From: an uncultured Collinsella sp.
GTDB lineage: Bacteria > Actinomycetota > Coriobacteriia > Coriobacteriales > Coriobacteriaceae
Reading direction: 5' to 3'
Assembly (NCBI GenBank): GCA_900548265.1
Contig: URKG01000007.1
Span: 1-64,000, forward strand
Length of the DNA stretch: 64,000 bases
The translations under genes and the position numbers were made by a program. Below the pieces are notes generated by a model. It had not been told where the DNA came from and did no database searches. It was given only the letters and a program-made list of their open reading frames with translations. Shown here in pieces: positions 34,720 through 43,018 of the stretch. Within the stretch, counting starts at the first letter, position 1; the number at the start of each line of letters is the position of its first letter.

Positions 34720-35652
34720 ATGGCTCGTCGTACGCCTTCTCAATTGAATATGCTGCTCGCCGTCGATAAGCCGGTGGGCTGTACGTCCCACGACGTGGTA
34801 TCGCAGTGCCGACGCGCCCTCCATGAGCGACGCGTCGGCCATGCCGGTACGCTCGACCCCATGGCCTCGGGTGTCATGGTGGTGGGCGTGGGCCAGGCGA
34901 CCCGTCTGCTGGGCATGCTAACCCTCGATATCAAAAGTTATGTCGCCGACATTTCGTTTGGCGTCGAGACCAATACCGATGACGCGGAGGGCGAGGCCGT
35001 CCGCACGGTGCCCGTTGCCCCCGAGCTGCGCGATCTCGCTTACGCCCGTGAGCAGCTCGCCGCTATGCTTGGCCCGCAGATGCAGGTGCCGCCGGCGTTT
35101 TCGGCCATCTCGGTCAATGGCGTTCGCGCCTATAAGAGTGCTCGCGAGGGCAATGCGGTAGACTTGCCCCCGCGCCCCGTCGAGGTCTATGCCGCCGACC
35201 TGATCGCCGTGAGCGGCGAGGGCGATACGTGCGTCTGGACCGTGGCGTTTTCGGTAAGCAAAGGCACCTACATTCGCGCGCTCGCTCGCGATCTGGGTCG
35301 TGCCTGCGATAGCGCTGCACATATTTCCGCGCTGCGCCGTACGGCCTCCGGCGTGGTTTCCATTGGCGCCTGTCATGCGGTAGAGGAGCTCTCTGCCGAG
35401 ACCGCTGCCGGTTTCGCTTTGGATCCCATCGCCGCCCTAGGTGCCACGCGTGTCGATTTGCCGGGTAATCTTGCAGACGACCTGCTTTGTGGCCGCCGCA
35501 TTCCCGTTGAACGCGCGCTTGCGGACTTCGATACGGCGAAGGCGCCGTTCGCGCTCGTGCTCGATGGTGGATTGAAGGCGCTTGCTCGTATCGAGGGCGG
35601 CCGCTTTGTGATGGAGCACGTCTTTCCTCAGGCGATCGGCGGTGTTCGATGA
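34720..35652 (+). CDS. truB: tRNA pseudouridine-55 synthase
   Basis: 310 residues. It forms pseudouridine 55 in the T-arm. The active-site block VGHAGTLDPMASGVMVVGVG (about 39-58) includes the catalytic Asp46. PAFSAISVNGVRAYKSAREG follows near 128-147, and a C-terminal domain covers about 225-310. Its stop overlaps the start of ribF by 4 bases. Confidence 0.94.
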   Translation: MARRTPSQLNMLLAVDKPVGCTSHDVVSQCRRALHERRVGHAGTLDPMASGVMVVGVGQATRLLGMLTLDIKSYVADISFGVETNTDDAEGEAVRTVPVAPELRDLAYAREQLAAMLGPQMQVPPAFSAISVNGVRAYKSAREGNAVDLPPRPVEVYAADLIAVSGEGDTCVWTVAFSVSKGTYIRALARDLGRACDSAAHISALRRTASGVVSIGACHAVEELSAETAAGFALDPIAALGATRVDLPGNLADDLLCGRRIPVERALADFDTAKAPFALVLDGGLKALARIEGGRFVMEHVFPQAIGGVR

Positions 35653-36656
35653 TGCTGGCGCCCCACGAGCTCGCGCGTATCTTTTTCGCGGGTGAGTTGG
35701 GTGAGGCCCGTATCGTTTCTGCCGATGCTTTCGATGGGTGCGAGTTCTTGGGCGCCGCGTCGATCGCCATTGGCGTGTTTGATGGCGTGCATCGTGGGCA
35801 CCAAGAGCTGATCGACGCGGTTATTCGCGATGCGCATGATCACGGCAGCAAAGCGGTCGTGATCACCTTCGATCCTGATCCGGACGTCGTGGTGAGTCCA
35901 TCGCCCGCTCAAAAATTGATGACGACGGCTGACCGCCTGCATGCCCTGGCTCAAACCGGAGTCGATGCGGTGGTGGCCGTTCCCTTTACGCCCGCCGTGG
36001 CGGCACTCGACCATGTCGGGTTTCTGGCGTTGTTGTCGCGCGTTGTCGATATTCGCTCCATTCGTGTAGGCAGCGACTTTAGGCTCGGCCGCGGCGGCGC
36101 TTCGGGCGTTGCCGAGATGCGCGCCTGGGGCACTGAGCGTGGGGTTGACGTTTACGGTCACGATCTACTCTGCGTTAACGGGCAGACCATCTGCGCCACG
36201 CGCATCCGCCATGAGCTGGGTCAGGGTCATGTGGAGCTGGCTGCCGAGCTTCTCGGCCGTCCCTATATGCTGTGCGGCGTTGTGGCGGCTGGCCGTCACG
36301 AGGGCTCTGATATGGGCTTTCCCACGGCAAACATCCAGGTGCCCGACGGCATCCAAGTGCCTGCCGATGGCGTCTATGAGGGTCTGGTGCTGGTCGACGA
36401 TACCGTATGGCCTGCTGCTGTTAACGTCGGCCTGCCGCCGACCTATGCCGATGATGCCGCCTCGGCGCATCTCGAGGCCAACTTGATCGGCTATGCGGGC
36501 GACCTGTATGGCGCCTCGGTGTCGCTGGCGTTTACGCGCTGGCTGCGTCCGTCTCGCGTGTTCGATTCCCTGGACGAGTTGATCGCGACCGTCGAGGGTA
36601 ATATCGACGATATCCGTCATAACTTGGGTGAGCAGGGGGTGAGCATCCGTGATTAG
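35649..36656 (+). CDS. ribF: Riboflavin kinase / FAD synthetase
   Basis: 335 residues making FMN and FAD. The N-terminal adenylyltransferase has AIGVFDGVHRGHQELI near 38-53 (the HxGH-like nucleotide site). The C-terminal kinase (about 195-330) has GSDMGFPTANIQ and the core VYEGLVLVDD. It overlaps both truB and dnaG by a few bases. Confidence 0.94.
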   Translation: MMLAPHELARIFFAGELGEARIVSADAFDGCEFLGAASIAIGVFDGVHRGHQELIDAVIRDAHDHGSKAVVITFDPDPDVVVSPSPAQKLMTTADRLHALAQTGVDAVVAVPFTPAVAALDHVGFLALLSRVVDIRSIRVGSDFRLGRGGASGVAEMRAWGTERGVDVYGHDLLCVNGQTICATRIRHELGQGHVELAAELLGRPYMLCGVVAAGRHEGSDMGFPTANIQVPDGIQVPADGVYEGLVLVDDTVWPAAVNVGLPPTYADDAASAHLEANLIGYAGDLYGASVSLAFTRWLRPSRVFDSLDELIATVEGNIDDIRHNLGEQGVSIRD

Positions 36657-38778
36657 CGATGAGGAAAAAGATCAGGTACGCGCGGCGTCAGATTTGGTTG
36701 CCATCGTGCAGGAAACGGTTGAGCTCAAGCCCCGCGGCCATGAGTTTTGGGGCTGCTGCCCGTTTCATGACGAAAAGACCCCCTCGTTTCACATTATCCC
36801 TGCTACGCAGGTGTGGCACTGCTTTGGCTGCGGCGAGGGCGGCGACGTCTTTACCTATATCATGAAGCGCGAGAACCTGAGTTTTCCCGAGTCGATCCGC
36901 TATTTGGCTGATCGTGCGGGCATTGAACTGCACGATACCGGTGCGCAGCGCGATCGCGGCACCAAGCGTGCCCGCATCTACGACCTGTGCGCCGAGACAG
37001 CTCAGTTCTACCACACCATGCTTATGCGCGGTAAGGACAGCCGTCCGCGCGAGTACTTTGCCAGTCGTGGCATGGGTGGCGACGTCTGTCGACGCTACTG
37101 CCTGGGCTTTGCGCCGGGTCGCAACGCGCTGGTGTCGCATTTGTCTCAAGCGGGTTTTACCCCGCAGGAGATGATCGACGCCAACGTGGCCGTGAGCCGC
37201 GGGCGCGGACAGCTTGCCGACCGTTTTTACGACCGTGTGATGTTTCCCATCTTTGATGAGCAGGGTCACAATATCGCCTTTGGCGGGCGCATCATGGGCG
37301 ATGGTCAGCCCAAGTACCTCAACACCGCCGAGACGAGCGTGTTTCATAAAAAGCGAAACCTCTATGGCTTTAACTGGGCCAAGGAGTTTATCGTTGCTCA
37401 GGATACTGCCATCGTGGTGGAAGGCTATACCGACTGCATCGCCTGCTGGGAGGCAGGGATCAAAAACGTTGTCGCCACGCTGGGCACGGCGCTGACGGAA
37501 CATCACGTTAAGACGCTCACTCGTTTTGCCAAGCGCATTGTATATATGTTCGATGGCGACGCTGCCGGTCAAAAGGCTGCCCGTCGCGCGATTCAGTTTA
37601 TCGAGCAGGATTCGATGGATCTTCGCTGCGTGGTGCTTCCCGACGGCAACGACCCCATGGAGTTCATCACGGCGCATGGTGGCGAGGCACTGCAAGCGCG
37701 CATCGATGCCGCCGAGCCCCTCATGGACTTTGTGTACCGCTCGCTACAGGAGTCGAGCGACATAACCACGCCGGGCGGTCGTGCCAAAGCGCTCGAGGAC
37801 GCGCTGACGCTCATCTACCCGCTGCGTGACAGTTATATGATCGACACGTACTTTATCCAGATTGCCGATCTGCTGGGTTTGGACTTGGAGACGGTGCGCG
37901 CGAGTTCGGGCCGTGTGTTTCGCGATGTCGCCAAGCGAGAGGATGCCGAGCGCCGGCGTGAGCAGAGCTACGAGCGTCAACGCGCGCAAGCTGAGCGTTC
38001 GGGCGGTTCGCAGGGACGAAGCTCGGGCGGCGGTGCGGCTGGTGCGCGCAGTGCCGGTCGCGGTGCCTGGGCCGCGGGCGCGACGCCACCGGTGTCCGCA
38101 CCGGTCGAGGAGGACCCGTACGACTACGTTCCGCTTGATGCCTATGGGGCGACACCGGTGGAGGCCGACGAGGATCTGCCGCCAATCGATGTGCCGGCGG
38201 GGATGGAAAGCGCTGCGCCCGTTGCCGATAGCTCAAGCGCGGCGGCAGCTCCGTCGATGCCGATTGTTTTGACCGATCTGGAGCGGAAATCCCTGGCGGG
38301 GGAGCGCGAGCTGCTGACGATGCTCACGAGCTACCCCGATCTGTTCCGCACGTATGCCGATCGCATTTGTTCTATCGAGTGGGTCGATCCGCGTCACGAG
38401 TCTATTGCGTGGGCCGTGCTGGCAACGCCGCCGGGAACCGATCCTGCGGCATGCATGGATGCGGCGCGCGCGGTGTGTCCCGAGGCGGCTTCGCTTGTCA
38501 GCGCTGGGCGCATCTCGGCGACGAGTAAGCACCCGACCGAGACGAACATCGTCTTTATGCTCGATACGCTCGAGCTCTACACCATCAAACGTCGCATGCG
38601 AGCCGCGCAGGCCAAGTTGCGCCAGGACCGTTCACTCGACGATGAGGCCCGTCGCGTGCTGACGATGCAGGCGATGCAAGATTCGCAGCGCCAGCGCGAG
38701 CTCCAAAAGTCGATCGGTGGCGTGGCCGACCCGTTCCGTTTGATCGGTTTGGAGACCGCAGGTGCCGATCAGGCCTAG
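36649..38778 (+). CDS. dnaG: DNA primase
   Basis: 709 residues from GTG 36649. The N-terminal CHC2 zinc finger reads CCPFHDEKTPSFHII...HCFGC (about 38-65). The RNA-polymerase core and Toprim domain contain AIVVEGYTDCIACW and YMFDGDAAGQKAARRA. A Gly/Ser/Ala-rich linker near 425-480 precedes a C-terminal helicase-binding domain. It primes DNA replication; rpoD follows about 110 bases downstream, recalling the macromolecular synthesis operon. Confidence 0.94.
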   Translation: MISDEEKDQVRAASDLVAIVQETVELKPRGHEFWGCCPFHDEKTPSFHIIPATQVWHCFGCGEGGDVFTYIMKRENLSFPESIRYLADRAGIELHDTGAQRDRGTKRARIYDLCAETAQFYHTMLMRGKDSRPREYFASRGMGGDVCRRYCLGFAPGRNALVSHLSQAGFTPQEMIDANVAVSRGRGQLADRFYDRVMFPIFDEQGHNIAFGGRIMGDGQPKYLNTAETSVFHKKRNLYGFNWAKEFIVAQDTAIVVEGYTDCIACWEAGIKNVVATLGTALTEHHVKTLTRFAKRIVYMFDGDAAGQKAARRAIQFIEQDSMDLRCVVLPDGNDPMEFITAHGGEALQARIDAAEPLMDFVYRSLQESSDITTPGGRAKALEDALTLIYPLRDSYMIDTYFIQIADLLGLDLETVRASSGRVFRDVAKREDAERRREQSYERQRAQAERSGGSQGRSSGGGAAGARSAGRGAWAAGATPPVSAPVEEDPYDYVPLDAYGATPVEADEDLPPIDVPAGMESAAPVADSSSAAAAPSMPIVLTDLERKSLAGERELLTMLTSYPDLFRTYADRICSIEWVDPRHESIAWAVLATPPGTDPAACMDAARAVCPEAASLVSAGRISATSKHPTETNIVFMLDTLELYTIKRRMRAAQAKLRQDRSLDDEARRVLTMQAMQDSQRQRELQKSIGGVADPFRLIGLETAGADQA

Positions 38779-38888
38779 ATGTTGTGGTCAACCAGCGTAT
38801 TCTCGCCTATATCCTGTCTTTATTTTGGGTATAGACGTCTACGTGTGTGCTAAAGTATTGAGTCCTGTGGACTACGAAGGGAGAATCT

Positions 38889-40229
38889 GTGCCAAAAAAG
38901 ACTGAGAGCACGGGTACTGGGCTGGAATCCTACGTTGCAAAGCTCATGGGCAACGGCTCAAACAGGACTTCGGTAACCGAGGACGAGATTCAGGTCGCCC
39001 TGAAGGATATCGATGTTACTGATGAGCAGCTCAACGCGGTGTATTCCGCGCTGCGCAACAGCGGCATCCAGATTATCTCCGCGAGCGGAAACGACGACGC
39101 CCCGATGGACGTCGACGATGACGATAACGATACCGACGATTTCGACGATGACGAGCACGATTCCGGCTCGCTTGACGATCACGAGCTTAAGATGGCCCGC
39201 CAGGCCGATGCCGCGATGCGCTCTTCCAAGAGCAAGAAGAAGCGCACCGTGCGCACGTCCCGTTCGCGTTCGCGCGTGCGCGGCATCGATGCCTCCACGG
39301 TGATGCTGACCGGCGACCCGGTTCGTATGTACCTCAAGGAGATCGGTAAGGTCGACCTGCTGACCGCATCTGAAGAGGTCGATCTGGCCATGAAGATTGA
39401 GGCCGGTCTCGAGGCTACCGAGAAGCTCGAGGCTGCCGATGCGGGCGAGATTGAACTCACACGCTCCGAGATGCGTCGTCTTACGCGTATCGAGAACGTT
39501 GGTCTTGAGGCCAAGCAGGCGCTCATCAGCGCAAACCTGCGTCTGGTCGTCTCCATCGCCAAGCGCTATGTCGGCCGTGGCATGCTGTTCCTGGATCTGA
39601 TCCAGGAGGGTAACCTCGGTCTGATCCGCGCCGTCGAGAAGTTCGACTACCAGAAGGGCTTCAAGTTCTCCACGTACGCCACGTGGTGGATCCGTCAGGC
39701 CATTACGCGCGCTATTGCCGACCAGGCCCGTACCATCCGTATTCCCGTGCACATGGTCGAGACCATCAACAAGCTCGTCCGCGTGCAGCGCCAGCTCCTC
39801 CAGGACCTGGGTCGTGACCCGACCCCCGAGGAGATCGGTGCCGAGATGGATATGAGCGCCGACCGCGTCCGCGAGATCCAGAAGATTTCGCAGGAGCCCG
39901 TGTCGCTCGAGACCCCGATCGGCGAGGAAGAGGATTCCCAGCTGGGCGACTTCATCGAGGACTCCCAGGCCATCGTTCCGCCCGATGCCGCCAGTTTCTC
40001 CATGCTGCAGGAGCAGCTCACCCAGGTGCTCGATTCGCTTGCCGATCGCGAGCGCAAGGTTATCGAGCTGCGCTTTGGCCTTGTCGACGGACATCCCCGC
40101 ACGCTCGAGGAAGTCGGTCGCGAGTTTGGCGTCACGCGCGAGCGTATCCGCCAGATCGAGTCCAAGACCCTGGCCAAGCTCCGCCACCCGAGCCGCTCGA
40201 GCAAGTTGAAAGACTATATTGAGTCTTAA
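38889..40229 (+). CDS. rpoD: Primary sigma factor (sigma-70)
   Basis: 446 residues from GTG 38889 (GGGAG upstream). An acidic Asp-rich stretch (about 74-100) and a basic stretch ([19 protein letters not shown]) precede region 1.2 ([18 protein letters not shown]). Regions 2.1-2.4 are [20 protein letters not shown] and [20 protein letters not shown]. Region 3 follows, and region 4 ends with [20 protein letters not shown]. It directs most housekeeping transcription. Possible promoter elements before it include a perfect palindrome TAGACGTCTA at 38832-38841. Confidence 0.95.
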   Translation: MPKKTESTGTGLESYVAKLMGNGSNRTSVTEDEIQVALKDIDVTDEQLNAVYSALRNSGIQIISASGNDDAPMDVDDDDNDTDDFDDDEHDSGSLDDHELKMARQADAAMRSSKSKKKRTVRTSRSRSRVRGIDASTVMLTGDPVRMYLKEIGKVDLLTASEEVDLAMKIEAGLEATEKLEAADAGEIELTRSEMRRLTRIENVGLEAKQALISANLRLVVSIAKRYVGRGMLFLDLIQEGNLGLIRAVEKFDYQKGFKFSTYATWWIRQAITRAIADQARTIRIPVHMVETINKLVRVQRQLLQDLGRDPTPEEIGAEMDMSADRVREIQKISQEPVSLETPIGEEEDSQLGDFIEDSQAIVPPDAASFSMLQEQLTQVLDSLADRERKVIELRFGLVDGHPRTLEEVGREFGVTRERIRQIESKTLAKLRHPSRSSKLKDYIES

Positions 40230-40242
40230 CCTCGCAAGCGAG

Positions 40243-40277
40243 AAGCGCCCTCAAGCACATCCGCTTGAGGGCGCTTT
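40243..40277 (+). terminator. Rho-independent terminator after rpoD
   Basis: A perfect 14-bp stem AAGCGCCCTCAAGC / GCTTGAGGGCGCTT with a 6-nt loop. Confidence 0.85.
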
Positions 40278-40297
40278 CATGTAACAAGGGCCGGCAG

Positions 40298-40495
40298 TTG
40301 GGGACGTTCCTTTTCTGCCGGCACTTTGTGACACTCCTGCGACGGGTAGTCTTTTTGGGACGGGGCTTTTTTAGCTGCCCTATCTCAATGAGCGGCTCAA
40401 GCTTTAAAGGTTCCAGATTGGGTAGCTAAAAAAGCCCCGTCCCAAAAAGACTACCCTGGGCATCTGGTTGACTAGTCGTTTAAGAACGTCCCCAA
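40298..40495. repeat. Compound nested inverted-repeat element
   Basis: Outer arms TTGGGGACGTTC (40298-40309) and GAACGTCCCCAA (40484-40495) are perfectly complementary. Inside, 37-base arms (40344-40380 and 40420-40456, from GGGTAGTCTTTTTGGGAC) pair in 36 of 37 positions. A third small stem GCCGGCA / TGCCGGC flanks the left outer arm. It has the look of a REPIN or MITE-type element and fills most of the 356 bases between rpoD and the tRNA genes. No gene is seen here. Confidence 0.85.
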
Positions 40496-40527
40496 TGACT
40501 GGGTCGGAAAATTTCTTAAAAAAGTTC

Positions 40528-40555
40528 TTGCCCTTCGCCCAATCGTCCGTATAAT
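40528..40555 (+). promoter_or_regulatory. Promoter of the tRNA-Asn pair
   Basis: -35 TTGCCC (40528-40533), 16-base spacer, -10 TATAAT (40550-40555). It lies about 30 bases before the first tRNA, a typical strong sigma-70 promoter for stable RNA. Confidence 0.8.
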
Positions 40556-40585
40556 AAACTTCGTTGCTTGAGAGCACGCACCTAT

Positions 40586-40660
40586 TCCTCGGTAGCTCAA
40601 TGGTAGAGCACGCGGCTGTTAACCGCGCTGTTGTAGGTTCGAGTCCTACCCGGGGAGCCA
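40586..40660 (+). tRNA. tRNA-Asn (GTT)
   Basis: 75 bases with encoded CCA. The acceptor stem is TCCTCGG / CCGGGGA, the anticodon arm GCGGCTGTTAACCGC places GTT in the loop, and the T-arm loop is GTTCGAGTC. Identical to the copy at 40695-40769. Confidence 0.96.
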
Positions 40661-40669
40661 GAATTTTTC

Positions 40670-40690
40670 AGCCCTCTTCGTTGGGCTTTT
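40670..40690 (+). terminator. Small hairpin between the tRNA genes
   Basis: AGCCC / GGGCT stem followed by TTTT; may be a weak terminator or processing site. Confidence 0.45.
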
Positions 40691-40694
40691 AAAT

Positions 40695-40769
40695 TCCTCG
40701 GTAGCTCAATGGTAGAGCACGCGGCTGTTAACCGCGCTGTTGTAGGTTCGAGTCCTACCCGGGGAGCCA
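40695..40769 (+). tRNA. tRNA-Asn (GTT), second copy
   Basis: Identical in all 75 bases to the tRNA at 40586-40660, 34 bases downstream of it, with no separate promoter. The two are probably cut from one transcript. Confidence 0.96.
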
Positions 40770-40775
40770 GGTTTT

Positions 40776-40807
40776 AAAACCCGTCGCTTATGCGGCGGGT
40801 TTTTTCA
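40776..40807 (+). terminator. Terminator after tRNA pair
   Basis: AAAACCCGTCGC / GCGGCGGGTTTT with TTTT tail. Confidence 0.85.
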
Positions 40808-40963
40808 TGCCGCGATCGCCTGTGGCGAACGTTGCCGTATCAACATTTCGTGTCGAGGATGTAATCGCGAACCCCGCCGCCTTAACATGGCGCGGTCGTT
40901 GTAAACTATTGGAATGATTGCTCCCACGACATGGTGCCGCGAGCACCAGAAAAGGAGATTCTT

Positions 40964-41320
40964 GTGTCTGAGACCATTAACGGCAGCCTGAGCGTCTCGA
41001 ACGACGTTATTGCCGATATTGCCGGTTATGCCGCGATGACGTGCTACGGCGTCGTCGGTATGGCTGAACAGCTGCAGGGCGCCGAGAGCGTGCGCCTGCT
41101 TGCCGGCCAGCGCCTCCGCAAGGGCGTGCTTGTTTCCGCCGACGAGAACGGCCTCACGGTCGACCTTCACGTCGTGCTCGAGAACGGCGTCAACATGAAG
41201 TCCGTCTGCCACAATCTTTCGAGCTCCGTCGCCTTCACCCTGCAGGAGATCGCCCAGATCGATCCCGCCAGCCTTAAGATCGGCATTCACATCGACGCGC
41301 TCAAGAGCCGTCTGAACTAG
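40964..41320 (+). CDS. Asp23/Gls24-family protein
   Basis: 118 residues from GTG 40964 (AAAAGGAGA upstream); earlier in-frame starts lack a ribosome site. It has the Asp23 (DUF322) pattern: ISNDVIADIAGYAAM-like opening, YGVVGMAEQL, VLVSADENGLTVDLHVVLEN and SSVAFTLQEIA. Members are envelope-stress-related proteins. In many Gram-positives this gene precedes the DhaL/DegV-like kinase, as it does here. Confidence 0.88.
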   Translation: MSETINGSLSVSNDVIADIAGYAAMTCYGVVGMAEQLQGAESVRLLAGQRLRKGVLVSADENGLTVDLHVVLENGVNMKSVCHNLSSSVAFTLQEIAQIDPASLKIGIHIDALKSRLN

Positions 41321-41347
41321 CATCCGAATACGGAGATTTCATCACTT

Positions 41348-43009
41348 ATGATTGCAAAGACCATTCGCACCTGTTTTCCGATCGCTGCGGCTGCCGTTTC
41401 CGAAAAGGCCGAGGAGATCAACAAGCTCAACGTCTTCCCCGTACCCGACGGTGACACCGGCACCAACATGTCGCTCACGCTCGCCTCGGTGACCAAGGAG
41501 CTTTCCGCCCTTCCCGCCGATGCCGACATGGAGGCCATTGCCGGCGCTATCACCCACGGCTCCCTGATGGGCGCCCGTGGCAACTCCGGTGTCATCACCT
41601 CGCAGATCCTACGCGGCGTGGCCGAGGGCCTTGTCTCTGCCGATGAGCCCATTACATCCGCCAATATCGCCTTCGCCTTCCGTCGTGCCGTCAAGGTTGC
41701 CTTCCAGGCTGTTCGTAAGCCCATCGAGGGCACGATCCTCACGGTCCTGCGTGATGTTTCGACCAAGGCAGACGAGTGCGAGAAGAAGAAGTTCTCTGCC
41801 GAGGATGCGCTCGACGCCATCGTCGTCGAGGCCTACCAGTCCGTCGCCCGCACGCCCGACCTGCTGCCCGTCCTCAAGGAGAACGGCGTGGTCGACTCCG
41901 GCGCCTTTGGCTTTGCCATCTTCTTGGAGAACTTTGTTGCCGCTGCCCTTGGCCGCAGCACCGTGGTCGAGGATTTCTCCGCTACGTTCGATTCCGCCGG
42001 CTCTGCTCGCGATGCCGCTCTTGGCCGTGTTGAGATCGAGGCCAACGACGACTGGGAGGGCTCGGAGTTCCGCTACTGCAACGAGTTCCTCTTTAAGGCC
42101 GACGCCCCGTTTGACGAGGACGAGTGCCTGAAGTTCCTGGGCTCCATGGGCGACTGCGAGCTGCTCGTTGGTGCTTACCCCGACTACAAGATTCACGTGC
42201 ACTCCAACACCCCCAACCTGGTGCTCGAGCACATGCTGCAGCTCGGTCAGATCTACGAGGTCTTTATCCACAACATGGAGATGGAGGCCCACGACCGTAC
42301 CGCTAAGATCCATGAGGACCAGGAGAAGGCCGCCGAGCCCGCGAAGGCCCTGGGCTTTGTCGCCGTTGCTGCCGGTTCGGGCGAGGCTGACATCCTCAAG
42401 TCCCTTGGCGTCGATGTGATCGTGTCGGGTGGCCAAACCATGAACCCCTCGACCGCCGACCTGCTGGGCGCCGTCGACCAGGTCAACGCGACCTCGGTCA
42501 TCATCCTGCCCAACAACGGCAACATCCGCATGGCTGCCGAGGCCGCTGCCTCCGCCTGCATTGACAAGAAGGTCGCCGTCGTTCCCACCAAGACCGTCCC
42601 GCAGGCCTTCTCCGCGCTGTTCGCGGTCCTGCCCGATTCCGAGCTCGAGGATGCCGTTGCCGCTATGGTTGACGCCATCAGCGAGGTCCGCGATGGCGAG
42701 GTCACCCGCGCCGTGCGCGACTCCAGCGCTTCCGACGGCTCGCCGATTCACTCCGGTGACGTCATGGGCATCATCGCCGGCTCCATCGATGTGGTCGGCT
42801 CCGACGTGAAGCAGGTGACGCTCGACTGCATCAACCGTATGCAGGAGGAAGAGGAGGGCGACGCGCTGACGATTCTGGCCGGCGAGGAGCTGTCCGACGA
42901 GGCCTTCCAGGAGATCGTCGACGCTATCGAGGAGGCTCAGCCCGATTTGGAGATCGACGCCCATCGTGGCGAGCAGCCGCTCTATCCCGTGATCTTCTCG
43001 ATCGAGTAG
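41348..43009 (+). CDS. fakA: DAK-domain kinase, FakA-like
   Basis: 553 residues. The N-terminal DhaL domain has NVFPVPDGDTGTNMSLTLAS (about 28-47), whose Asp residues bind the ADP-Mg complex, and HGSLMGARGNSGVI. A middle DegV-partner region and a C-terminal EDD-like domain (YPVIFSIE end) follow. FakA phosphorylates fatty acids presented by FakB, feeding PlsX-dependent lipid synthesis. No fakB is in the window, but plsX and acpP lie about 5-7 kb downstream. Confidence 0.88.
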   Translation: MIAKTIRTCFPIAAAAVSEKAEEINKLNVFPVPDGDTGTNMSLTLASVTKELSALPADADMEAIAGAITHGSLMGARGNSGVITSQILRGVAEGLVSADEPITSANIAFAFRRAVKVAFQAVRKPIEGTILTVLRDVSTKADECEKKKFSAEDALDAIVVEAYQSVARTPDLLPVLKENGVVDSGAFGFAIFLENFVAAALGRSTVVEDFSATFDSAGSARDAALGRVEIEANDDWEGSEFRYCNEFLFKADAPFDEDECLKFLGSMGDCELLVGAYPDYKIHVHSNTPNLVLEHMLQLGQIYEVFIHNMEMEAHDRTAKIHEDQEKAAEPAKALGFVAVAAGSGEADILKSLGVDVIVSGGQTMNPSTADLLGAVDQVNATSVIILPNNGNIRMAAEAAASACIDKKVAVVPTKTVPQAFSALFAVLPDSELEDAVAAMVDAISEVRDGEVTRAVRDSSASDGSPIHSGDVMGIIAGSIDVVGSDVKQVTLDCINRMQEEEEGDALTILAGEELSDEAFQEIVDAIEEAQPDLEIDAHRGEQPLYPVIFSIE

Positions 43010-43018
43010 GCTCTGCCC

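Noticed and set aside
38800..38888. Firm promoter for rpoD
   Set aside because: A TAAAGT box and the TAGACGTCTA palindrome are present but no convincing -35 at normal spacing; not listed as a promoter feature.
40298..40495. CRISPR array or attenuator
   Set aside because: The repeats are inverted, not direct and spaced; there are no spacers or cas genes.
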